A DNA stretch of 64,000 nt. Origin: Ariolimax columbianus (lineage: Eukaryota > Mollusca > Gastropoda > Stylommatophora > Arionidae). Position numbers and translations under genes: made by a program. Under the pieces are notes generated by a model, which was not told the DNA's origin, made no database searches, and saw nothing but the letters and a program-made list of their open reading frames with translations. How positions within the stretch are numbered: position 1 is the first letter of the stretch; every line of letters begins with the position of its first letter. The stretch is from contig JAVGWX010000001.1 of NCBI GenBank assembly GCA_036924085.1, positions 459,001 to 523,000 on the forward strand. Direction: 5' to 3'. Positions 13,010 to 21,939 of the stretch are shown piece by piece.

Positions 13010-13790
13010 ACCCAGCCCAATTATGTCTCTCTCAGAGCCCATACCAACATAACCTAGAACCCAGCCTCACTATGTCCCCCTCAGAGCCCATGCCAACATC
13101 CCTAGAACCCAGCCTAACTATGTGCCCCTCATAGGCCATGCCAACATCCCTAGAACCCAGCCTAACTATGTCTCCCTCAGAGTCCATGCCAACATCCCTG
13201 AACCCACCCTAACAATGTCCCCCTCAGAGCCCATGCCAACATCCCCCTAGAACCCAGCCTAACTATGTCCCCCCTCAGAGCCCATGCCAACATCCCCCTA
13301 GAACCCAGCCTCACTATGTCCCCCTCAGAGCCCATGCCAACATCCCTAGAACCCAGCCTCACTATGTCCCCCTCAGAGCCCATGCCAACATCCCTGAACC
13401 CACCCTAACTATGTCCCCTTCAGAGCCCATGCCAACATCCCTAGAACCCAGCCTCACTATGTCTCCCTCAGAGCCCATGCCAACATCCCTAGAACCCAGC
13501 CTCACTATGTCTCCCTCAGAGCCCATGCCAACATCCCTAGAACCCAGCCTCACTATGTCCCTCTCAGAGCCCATGCCAACATCCCTAGAACCTAGCCTCA
13601 CTATGTCCCCCTCAAAGCCCATGCCAACATCCCTAGAACCTAGCCTCACTATGTCCCTCTCAGAGCCCATGCCAACATCCCTAGAACCTAGCCTCACTAT
13701 GTCCCTCTCAGAGCCCATGCCAACATCCCTAGAACCTAGCCTCACTATGTCCTTCTCAGAGCCTATGCCAGCGATTGTACTCAAATCTTT
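13010..13790. repeat. 48-bp minisatellite, about 16 copies
   Basis: Each unit contains GAGCCCATGCCAACATCCCT and CCAGCCTCACTATGTCCC. Period 48 is a multiple of three, so frames stay open on both strands (MSPSEPMPTSLEPSLT-type repeats). Neither codon use nor context supports a protein. Confidence 0.95.
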
Positions 13791-13892
13791 CGTCACATCA
13801 TCTAAATCTGCTGCCTTTGACATCTCTCCTACCTCCTCATTGTGGTCATATATATTTGTATTGTGACTTGTGTCCACTGGATCTGTAGCCAT

Positions 13893-14312
13893 TCTCAATG
13901 TCATTAACCTGTGTTTGTGGTGGATGGTCACCTCTCTCAATGTCATTAACCTGTGTTTGTGGTGGATGGTCACCTCTCTCAATGTCATTAACCTGTGTTT
14001 GTGGTGGATGGTCACCTCTCTTAATGTCATTAACCTGTGTTTGTGGTGGATGGTCACCTCTATCAATGTCATTAACCTGTGTTTGTGGTGGATGGTCACC
14101 TCTCTCAATGTCATTAACCTGTGTTTGTGGTGGATGGTCACCTCTCTCAATGTCATTAACCTGTGTTTGTGGTGGATGGTCACCTCTCTCAATGTCATTA
14201 ACCTGTGTTTGTGGATGGTCACCTCTCTCAATGTCATTAACCTGTGTTTGTGGATGGTCACCTCTCTCAATGTCATTAACCTGTGTTTGTGGATGGTCAC
14301 CTCTCTCAATGC
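13893..14312. repeat. 42-bp minisatellite, about 10 copies
   Basis: Each unit contains AATGTCATTAACCTGTGTTT followed by GTGGTGGATGGTCACCTCTC. The last three units share a 3-bp deletion (39 bp), so they arose from one variant unit. The period keeps frames open; it is not a gene. Confidence 0.95.
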
Positions 14313-14379
14313 AGCTGTTGATTAACAATATTCAGACTACTCCTCCTTGACCGTAACATTTCCAGAGTGTATCTCGTGT

Positions 14380-14537
14380 ATCTCATCATTCCCTCCTTCG
14401 TGTCCCAGTCATTCCTTCCTTCGTATCCCAGTCATTCCCTCCTTCGTATCCCAGTCATTCCTTCCTTCGTATCCCAGTCATTCCCTCCTTCGTATCCCAG
14501 TCATTCCCTTCTTCGTGTCCCAGTCATTCCCTCCTTC
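14380..14537. repeat. 23-bp minisatellite, left of LINE insertion
   Basis: Units of CATTCCCTCCTTCGTATCCC type, about seven copies. A related 33-bp version continues at 15061 on the other side of a LINE fragment, so the LINE appears to have landed inside the array. Confidence 0.9.
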
Positions 14538-15060
14538 CTGTCAACTATGCCAGCAGTCCACACCAAAAAGAGTAGTGGTACAGTGGGTTCCATCCCACTG
14601 TAACATCCAAGGCAACGAGGAGGCAGACAGACTGGCAAAAGAAGGTGCAAGACTACCACAACCAGATACTAGTATGACGTACGAAGAGTCAAAACGGCTT
14701 ACTAGAGCTAGATACATGACCAAATGGGAAACAGAACATACTGGCTACACAAAAAATGATGCCTATTACCAGCTGAACAGAAGAGAGCAGGTCGTGGTCT
14801 TCAGACTCCGCACAGGCCACAACAGACTGAGGTACCACCTATTCAATAAACTGAAGATAGGTGGTACAGGGAAAATGACCGCTGAACATCTGCTGCAAAA
14901 TTGCCCGACATACGAGGACCAGAGAAAGCACATGTGGCCATCACCAGTGGCAACACTAGACAAGCTCAATGGCAGTGTCGACAGCCTCAAGATGACAGCT
15001 GCTTTCTTCGAACAAATTCAAGTTGACGTCTGACAGCGTACGAAGAAGAAGAAGAAGATG
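14538..15060 (+). pseudogene. I-superfamily LINE, 3' fragment (RNase H end and C-terminal zinc region)
   Basis: The + strand frame matches the C-terminus of the long LINE protein at 58-62 kb: VVVQWVPSHCNIQGNEEADR (end of RNase H), YYQLNRREQVVVFRLRTGHN, then TAEHLLQNCPTYEDQR and a stop at 15031-15033. Relative to the other copies, seven residues including CPCG are missing in frame before GKMTAEHLL, which removes part of the putative zinc-binding motif. The 3' end is GCGTACGAAGAAGAAGAAGA, the same (GAA)n tail as the other copies. CCCTCCTTC flanks both sides (14529-14537 and 15061-15069), but the host array itself contains that word, so a true target duplication cannot be shown. Confidence 0.9.
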
Positions 15061-15389
15061 CCCTCCTTCGTGTATAACTCAGTCGCAGTCATTCCCTCCT
15101 TCGTGTCTCACTCAGTCCCAGTCATTCCCTCCTTCGTGTCTCACTCAGTCCCAGTCATTCCCTCCTTCGTGTCTCACTCAGTCCCAGTCATTCCCTCCTT
15201 CGTGTCTCACTCAGTCCCAGTCATTCCCTCCTTCGTGTCTCACTCAGTCCCAGTCATTCCCTCCTTCGTGTCTCACTCAGTCCCAGTCATTCCCTCCTTC
15301 GTGTCTCACTCAGTCCCAGTCATTCCCTCCTTCGTGTCTCACTCAGTCCCAGTCATTCCCTCCTTCGTGTCTCACTCAGTCCCAGTATA
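15061..15389. repeat. 33-bp minisatellite, about 10 copies
   Basis: Each unit contains CATTCCCTCCTTCGTGTCTC plus ACTCAGTCCCAGT and is nearly identical to its neighbours. It is a longer relative of the 23-bp units left of the LINE at 14538. Period 33 leaves frames open on the + strand. Confidence 0.95.
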
Positions 15390-15487
15390 TTTGTTCTTTG
15401 CCTCCTCATCTCCATGTTAGGCTCTCTCAACTTCCCATCGGTCATATAGCTAAGTTTAGACCAGGATTTCTCTTGATATTCACTTGA

Positions 15488-15975
15488 CTCCCCTCTTGCT
15501 GGACACGTCACCTGGATCACCCAAGGTTCCGTCTCGTCACTTGCTGGACACGTCACCTGGATCACCCAAGGTCCCGTCTCATCACTTGCTGGACACATCA
15601 CCTGGATCACCCAAGGTCCTGTCTCATCACTTGCTGGACACATCACCCGAGGTCCCATCTCGTCACTTGCTGGACATGACATCTGGTTCACCCAAGGTAC
15701 CATCTCATCGCTTGCTGGATACGACACCTGGATCACCGAGGTCCCGTCTCGTCACTTACTGGACATGTCATCTGGATCACCCAAGGTCCCATCTCATCAC
15801 TTGCCGGACACGACGCCTTTATGCCCGAGGTCCCGTCTTGTCACTTGCTGGACACATCACCTGGATCACCCGAGGTCCCATCTTGTCACTTGCCAGACAC
15901 GACGCCTGGATCACCTGAGGTCCCGTCTTGCCACTTGCTGGACACGACGCCTAGATCACCCGAAGGTCCTGTCTC
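15488..15975. repeat. 45-bp minisatellite, about 11 divergent copies
   Basis: Units contain CACTTGCTGGACACGTCACC and TGGATCACCCAAGGTCC. Substitutions are frequent, so this array is older than its neighbours. Confidence 0.92.
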
Positions 15976-16164
15976 TGTCATTAGGTTCATTTGAAGGTTG
16001 TGACCTACCTTTGGATTTTAATGTGGTGGGGCCCTCTTGTTTGTGACCATCTCCTTTTGTCAGCCATTTCTGGCTCATCTACGGAGTTGTCCACTTATAC
16101 TGGTGGATACTCTGTCCCTTGTGTTAGCAGCACCTAGTTCCTTGTCCGTTCTCTATCACTAGAA
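15976..16164. other. Unique intron spacer
   Basis: No feature recognised between two arrays in the last CSNK1G intron. Confidence 0.5.
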
Positions 16165-16425
16165 GAAGCAGTTTGGAGTCTCCCTCCACCAAAGTTGAGA
16201 CTCTCCCTCCACTAAAGGTGAGACTCTCCCTCAACTGAGTTAAAACTCTCCACTGACTAAAGACTCTCCCTTTATCGAGTTGACTCTCCCTCCACTGAGT
16301 TAACTCTCTTCGAGTTGAGACTCTCCCTCCACTGAGTTAAAACTCTCTCCACTGAGTTGAGACTCTCCCTCCACTGAGTTAAAACTCTCTCCACTGAGTT
16401 GAGACTCTCCCTTCAATGACTTGAG
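16165..16425. repeat. Degenerate pyrimidine-rich minisatellite
   Basis: Variable units of GAGACTCTCCCTCCACTGAG and AGTTAAAACTCTCTCCACT type. It ends about 90 bases before the last CSNK1G exon and may add polypyrimidine character to the intron end. Confidence 0.85.
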
Positions 16426-16516
16426 ATGCTACAGTACTTTGAGAACATCTGATAGATGATGGAGTGAAATCCTAAGAACATTGGTTATGTGTCAAGTGTT
16501 GTTGTGTCTTCTGCAG

Positions 16517-16565
16517 GTGCTGCTTCTTTCGTCGTCGCAAGAAGAAAAAAGATCGTACCAGCTAA
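16517..16565 (+). CDS. CSNK1G: Casein kinase I gamma, last coding exon and stop
   Basis: A 3' splice site TCTTCTGCAG ends at 16516. The first base completes the lysine codon begun at 12644-12645, and the frame reads (K)CCFFRRRKKKKDRTS followed by TAA at 16563-16565. A cysteine pair, two phenylalanines and a strongly basic stretch at the very C-terminus are the palmitoylated membrane anchor that distinguishes CK1 gamma from the other CK1 kinases (family knowledge). Vertebrate paralogues have three cysteines as I remember them; here there are two. A possible donor, GAG|GTCAGT, lies eight bases after the stop (16574), so the 3' untranslated region could be spliced. No AATAAA is seen before the piggyBac remnant that begins about 90 bases downstream. 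Confidence 0.88.
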
Positions 16566-16654
16566 GACGACGAGGTCAGTAGTTAATATCTAAGATGTTA
16601 TCTTGATACAAGCAATGAGTTGACTTTGTGTCACTGTGTAAGTTAACTTTATGT

Positions 16655-17753
16655 CAGACCTGACTTAAGTCACCAGACAGCATTATAGTCAATACAAAGT
16701 TAAGGAGTTGGAACATCTACAGCTGTTCCATCCTTTCTTCTCCTTCTAACAGTTCCAATTTCTGTTGGGTTGTGATAGTTGGATATAACATTTACAGGTC
16801 TTTGGTCCATCCAGACAAGGCATACAATGTTCCTGTCCATTTTCTTCTTTCCTGCCAGTACTTTAGGATAAAATTTCCTATTTGTCATTGCTGTACCTAC
16901 AGCAAGTGTGCCATAATCAGTGTACAATTTGTCTAAGAGAGTTACACTGTTGTAGAATCTGTCCATAACAACAATATGGTTTTTGTTGACCAAATTCCCA
17001 GAAGTTAAAATTCTAATAACGACACTACCAACAACACCAAGATCTGGAATAAAATTGTCTGCTTTTCCAGTGTAGATTTCCAGATTCAGAATATATCCAG
17101 AGCTTGCTTCACAAGCCATTTAAGCTTTTATTCCCCACTTTATGGGCTTTGACTTGATATATTGTTTGAAGGCAAGTCTGCTCTTCGAGGGGATTATACC
17201 TTCGTCTAAGCTCACGTGCTGTGAAGGTGAATAATAGTGCCGAAATTTTGGTAGCAACACATCCAACATAGGCCTTACTTTGTAAAGTTTATCTGCTTTA
17301 TCCAAAGCCAGGTCCTCCTCATCAACAAGATGAAGAAAAGTCCAGAGAGCAAGGAAGCGATCACGGTCCATCACAGTGCGGAAACCAGGAGTATGGGACA
17401 CAAAGTTAGCAGACGAGCTAGTCCAGTACTCCTCGTAACATGGTTTACTCACACTGTGTTCCATTTGAAGACGCAATCCAAAGAATGCTTTCATCTCTGG
17501 CACTACTACACTTTAAAAATTTTTTGCATAGTAGCTGCTTGTCTTTTCATCGTGAAAATATTGTAAAAGTTTGTCGCAATGTGATCAGTTCATGGGCGCC
17601 ACCATTTTGAAATAACATTCCGGAAGTAGTATGCAAATTCTGCCGTGTCTATCCATACTATGCCCGTTCTTATAAGATACGTGTACTCTACCGCCAAACC
17701 GGTGACTCGGGGAGCGGGTTATGTACACACACCGGTTCATCGGGTTCAAAGGG
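16655..17753 (-). pseudogene. piggyBac-type transposase remnant (copy 2), 5' end with TTAA-flanked terminus
   Basis: Read from 17753 leftward. The terminus CCCTTTGAACCCGATG (17753-17738) abuts TTAA at 17754-17757, as expected for a piggyBac end. Coding sequence runs from about 17570 with an early stop, then 17503-17120 (FFGLRLQMEHSVSKPCYEEY; first catalytic aspartate in HVSLDEGIIPSKSR), an in-frame TAA at 17117-17119, then 17116-16700 (second aspartate in IVVMDRFYNSVTLLDKL; VPTP near the end) and a further stop. The match to the family fades at about 16655 (IDYNAVW). The acidic N-terminus and the C-terminal cysteine-rich domain are absent. No matching left terminus is seen, so that end is deleted. 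It is antisense to CSNK1G and just behind its stop codon. Confidence 0.85.
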
Positions 17754-17757
17754 TTAA
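17734..17757 (-). mobile_element. piggyBac terminal end and TTAA target site
   Basis: TTAA (17754-17757) is followed on the - strand by CCCTTTGAACCCGATGAACC. piggyBac elements insert at TTAA and their inverted ends begin with CCC or similar (family knowledge). The coding sequence of the other remnant (copy 1) breaks off at exactly this TTAA. Confidence 0.65.
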
Positions 17758-18662
17758 GTGGCGGAATCACAAAGTCCAAATGTCTTGATGTGGTACTTGT
17801 GTGGCTTAATAGCATTGTACTGCTTGTACTTGAATCTCCCTTTCCATCCAATAACCATTTCATCAATGCACACATTCTCAAAGGGGTAGAAAGCACTTTG
17901 AAATCATGTCAGTAACAGATCCACAAATGGCTCAATCTTGGCTTGATCTTGTGACTGTGGTTCACAAACATGTAGCATGCTGTGAACAATACACTGGAAG
18001 CAGTTTCTTGAAAACATTTAATGGAACCATGGTGTATGATAATTTCCTACAGTAGGCTTTCATTTTGGGTCTTGGATCAATGCATATGCCGATCATCACA
18101 GCTGCGAACTTGAGTCATTCATAATATGTTAGTGGTGTCCATGAAGCAAATATAGAGTACTTCCTTGGTGGGTTATTAGCTTCAATAACCTTTGCAGCAT
18201 AAGCATTTATGCTTGCTATTAAAATGCCAACAACAGCATTATCTAGGAAAAATTTTTAAAGTTCAAGGGTAGTTTCCATTTGATAGGAAACTGGATTTAT
18301 ATTATTAAAATTTGAGTTGGTCTCACCAGTTTCAACTGATCGCCAAGCTGATATGTTATTATAACCCTCATGTCCATAGGTAACAACGTTACGATCCTTC
18401 CTCATTTTCTTGGTTCAGATACAGTTGATGTTGTAGTAGTCTGACTTGGTTGTCCTGTGCTCATTGTTAAACTGTCAATGTCTGTATCGTCGTCCCATTT
18501 GGTTTCAGACTCCTCGTAATGATAATCTGACAATTCTTCGTCGTCAAACCTTCTGTCGTCCATATCGGAATTAGATTCTTCACCAAGCATCACTTCAAAT
18601 AACTTTCTAGCTTGACCTGAAGTAAATCTACAAGGTCTATCACTTGAGGTGGGCGTTGCCAT
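17758..18662 (-). pseudogene. piggyBac-type transposase remnant (copy 1), N-terminal half
   Basis: Starts with ATG at 18662 and an acidic, serine-rich N-terminus (GEESNSDMDDRRFDDEELSD) typical of piggyBac transposases. A frameshift near 18408 leads to KDRNVVTYGHEGYNNISAWR, a stop, then FFLDNAVVGILIASINAYAA and WTPLTYYE at about 18120-18260. After more breaks it reads NVCIDEMVIGWKGRFKYKQY (first catalytic aspartate), ending at IKTFGLCDSAT where it meets TTAA at 17757. The sequence differs clearly from copy 2, so this is a second element and not a split of one. The C-terminal half has not been found on the other side of copy 2. Confidence 0.8.
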
Positions 18663-18915
18663 TTTAAATACAGTAGAATACGCACTGTAGATTTGTATGA
18701 ATAACAGAAAACTTTACCAAACTTTCAACAGCGATATCAATTTCTGACCTCGCTAGTTTTGTATTTAGTAAACGGAAGTGGGAAACGATGTCTGGTGTGT
18801 GTAACACTGACGACATAGCGACAGAAACAAAACAAAATGTAGGCACCAAATTATCGGCCCAGAGAGAAAACATGACCGCACATCTGTCCGATCTATCGGC
18901 TTCCATGACTTAGTG
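18663..18915. other. 5' flank of the piggyBac remnant
   Basis: Presumably the 5' untranslated part of copy 1 and its flank. An 80-codon open stretch on the - strand (18906-18664) is not recognised. Confidence 0.4.
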
Positions 18916-19016
18916 TTAAAGCTGCACAAGGTCCATCTTTAGGTCAGTCCAAGTATGAAATAACTGCATTAAATTAAAGCTGCGCAAGGTCTATCTTTAG
19001 GTCAGTCCAAGTATGT
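18916..19016. repeat. 58-bp tandem duplication
   Basis: TTAAAGCTGCACAAGGTCCA at 18916 and TTAAAGCTGCGCAAGGTCTA at 18974 start two copies of a roughly 42-bp matching block that ends CAGTCCAAGTATG. It could be the footprint of an element end, since both copies begin with TTAA, but no terminus is recognised. Confidence 0.8.
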
Positions 19017-19854
19017 AAACGTTTGCTCTAACCTTACGCACGCTACATAATTTATGAAAAATATTTGACCGAATTAATTTTCTTAATTAGTCACCATGGT
19101 AGTCGTCTTTCAAAATTTGTAACTTTTATGTTTGTTTGTCAATAAATATGATTTTCTGGCGTGTAGATACACAATAGCATAACGAACGTGTGGGTGTTAT
19201 TGTTTTTGTTGTATGTTTGTTAGTTTTTGAGATTTAAAAAGATGAAGTTGAAAATTTATGAAAATCTCGGGGAAAATTTGGACTCGACCACTAGGCCTAG
19301 TCGCTTCGATAGAAAACCATGGAAACCACAACAACGTATCGATACTGTGTTTACAATATCGCCACAACTGTTAGTTTCCAATTCAAACGTAGTTCTTTCA
19401 TTTAAACAAACAAAATAAACAGATCTACGCGATAAAAATCTTTCCTAACAACCTACTTCCCCTTTCGCAAAAAGTCGGCTTGCTCCAAACGGCATATACA
19501 AAATGTAAACTGTTCAAAAGCCATTTGTAATCGCATATACGATACTTTAACCGGCAAAATATTGTGTATATATGGAGGACGTAGTCAGCAGTAAAAAATG
19601 GCTGTCAGGAGTGACTCCGTTCAACAAAAAAAAAACATTTTCCGCACTCCGTTTTTGCAGGCCGAGCTGGTTAGAAGAGATCGGACATTGGAGTGCTACA
19701 GGCTAAACAACCGAAACATCCGTCTTGGAAACCAGATGTCACTAAATCAATCCACCAAAACCTACCAGAATGAGCTGTAATAAGCTATTATGAAAACAAC
19801 AGGGTTGATGTTCCTGTCTTGGATATTAAGACACAATTTGGGTAGTTAGGCTGT
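19017..19854. other. A/T-rich unique intergenic sequence
   Basis: Contains AATAAA at 19141 and a 60-codon open stretch at 19598-19780 with no known family. No exon signals are convincing. Confidence 0.4.
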
Positions 19855-20045
19855 ACAAGTTGGACTGGTCAGATTAGGCTGGTCAGGTTAGACTGGTCAA
19901 GGGTCAGGTTAGACTGGTCAAGGGTCAAGTTAGGCTGGTCAGGTTAGACTGGTCAAGGGTCAAGTTAGGCTGGTCAAGGGTCAAGTTAGGCTGGTCAGGT
20001 TAGACTGGTCAAGGGTCAAGTTAGGCTGTTCAGGTTAGACCGCTG
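19855..20045. repeat. 35-bp minisatellite (GGCTGGTCAGGTTAGACTGG)
   Basis: Five to six units built from GGTCAGGTTAGACTGGTCAA and GGGTCAAGTTAGGCT, with some units fused or shortened. Confidence 0.9.
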
Positions 20046-20784
20046 AAGTTAGACTTATCAAGGGTTAATATATAGATGGAGTAAAGCCTATTATTTCAAT
20101 GTTAAAAAGATAAAGATAAACTAGCGACTACATTCGATCTCAAACTGTTCCACTGAGTGGCTCATGTGTGTGGAAGCTATTGTTGTCGTCTTGCTCAGGT
20201 GTTTGACTTTAGCACCGTCAGTCATTTGTGAGTGGAGATTATTTGATATTTTTATCTCAGGTACTACTGCTGATTTTCCTGGAAGAATGTGACAATAAGC
20301 AGAGATTGTGGGCCAGACAGGACAAGGAATGTCTCATGAGAAGGCTGTCAGGGGTGTGCCAAGTCATCAGAGATGTGTCTGGCTATCAGGGGGGTGCCAG
20401 TTGTATCAGAAGAGTGCCAAGTTATCAGAGAGGTTCTAGGCTGTCAGCGGTTTATCAAGTCATCAGAGGGGGTGCCAGGTGTATCAGAAGAGTGCCAAGT
20501 TATCGGATTAATGTCAGCTCATCACAGAAATATCAGTTTATCGTAGGGTTGCTAGGTCATAACATAGCTGTCATGACACTAGGGTTGTCCTGTCAGAACC
20601 TGCAGTTGTACCATGGCAGGCTCCCACAGTCGTCAAGGAAGCCATTGTGTAGTGAGTAGCTGTTGTTGATAGACCAGCACATGACCAGACTCCAGCAGAC
20701 GGCTTGATGTGTGGGGCCCTGGGTTTTTCTTTGAATCTTTTTACTGGACACAAATGGCCATGATGGACAACTTTCTGCTTGTTT
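20046..20784. other. Intergenic sequence with degenerate GTCATCAGAGG-like repeats
   Basis: At 20330-20540, imperfect repeats of AAGTTATCAGAGAGGT and GTGCCAGGTGTATCAGAAGA are seen (an old array). The remainder is unique. Nothing coding is recognised. Confidence 0.5.
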
Positions 20785-21300
20785 GATAGGCGACTCAAAG
20801 TTGTGCTTGTTTGATAGGCGACTCAAAGTCTGCTTGTTTGATAGGTGACTCAAAGTCTGCTTGTTTGATATGTGACAAAGTCTGCCTGTTTGATAGGCGA
20901 CTCAAAGTCTGCTTGTTTGATAGGTGACTCAGTCTGCTTGTCTGATAGGTGACTCAAAGTCTGCTTGTCTGATAGGTGACTCAAAGTCTGCTTGTTTGAG
21001 AGGTGACTCAAAGTCTGCTTGTTTGATAGGTGACTCAAGTATGTTTGAATAGGTGACTCAAGGTATGTCTGTTTGAATATGTGACAAGTCTGCTTGTTTG
21101 ATAGGCGACTCAGTCTGAATAAGTGACTCAAAGTCTGCCTGTTGGATAGGTGACTCAAGTCTGCTTGTTTGATGGTGACTTAAGTCTGTTTGATATGTAA
21201 CTCAAGTCTGTTTGATAGATGACAGTCTGCCTGCTTGACAGGTGACTCAGTCTGCATGTTTGATAGGTGACTCAAGATCTGTCTGTTTGAATATAGTCAA
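20785..21300. repeat. 27-bp minisatellite with a TGACTCA word in most units
   Basis: About 19 units contain CTGCTTGTTTGATAGGTGAC followed by TCAAAGT. Units decay to the right. Most carry TGACTCA, the AP-1 type palindrome. Period 27 leaves frames open on the - strand. Confidence 0.93.
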
Positions 21301-21939
21301 AGTCTGCTTGTTTAAAAATACAAATTAAAATGCCAGCAGGCAATATATAATAAATCTTGTTTCTGCTCTGACTAGTAGCTGTTGGTCTGCCAGTAGCTGA
21401 ACCATGAGGTGGTCTAGTCCCAGGCCTATTGTTCTAGCATTTAGGCAGTCTCTTTATGTAACAGTCATTGAAGTAATGGGGGTGGGGTTGGTGTGTCTGA
21501 GTAGAGCGTGCACACAACTGGTCTGTCTGAGTGGAGGGAGTACACTCCTGACCCACACAACTGGTCCGGCTCAGTGTCTGAGTGGAGGGTGCACACTCCT
21601 GGCCCACACAACTGGTCCGGCTTAGTGTATGTGTGTCTGAGACATAATGCAGATCCAAGCTCGTAGACTGACAGCGTGACTCTCTGCAGGATCTGCTCTC
21701 CGATAACACTTTACCGTCTGTGAAGACCCGTTCATATATTGTATTCAGCCATTGATATTTTGTTGTTGACTGTGGTTATCAGTCCAGAGTTGCTGCCATT
21801 GTCACACATTCAGGAAGAGGAAGAGCTTCTGGTTATAGGTGGTGACTATTTGCGTGTGCAACGCTTGGACAGTCTCTCTAAACTTGAAGGTTGCCGAGGG
21901 TTTCTGTTCATGTGCCAGCAGTTGTCATAAGGTTACATG
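21301..21939. other. Intergenic sequence; a weak exon candidate
   Basis: A 50-bp block with CACACAACTGGTCCGGCT is present twice or three times at 21530-21630. A possible exon follows TGGTTATCAG (ending 21780) and reads SPELLPLSHIQEEEELLVIG then GDYLRVQRLDSLSKLEG. No family is recognised and no clear donor follows, so it is not called as a gene. Confidence 0.35.

Noticed and set aside
13362..14350. Open frames of 150-315 codons on both strands
   Set aside because: Periods of 48 and 42 bp are multiples of three, so a unit without stop codons is open throughout. No protein family and no signs of selection.
14529..15069. CCCTCCTTC as a target-site duplication of the LINE
   Set aside because: The host minisatellite contains this word in each unit, so its presence on both sides proves nothing.
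21739..21930. Exon candidate with IQEEEELLVIGGDYLRVQ
   Set aside because: No family, no clear donor site, and no neighbouring exons in phase.
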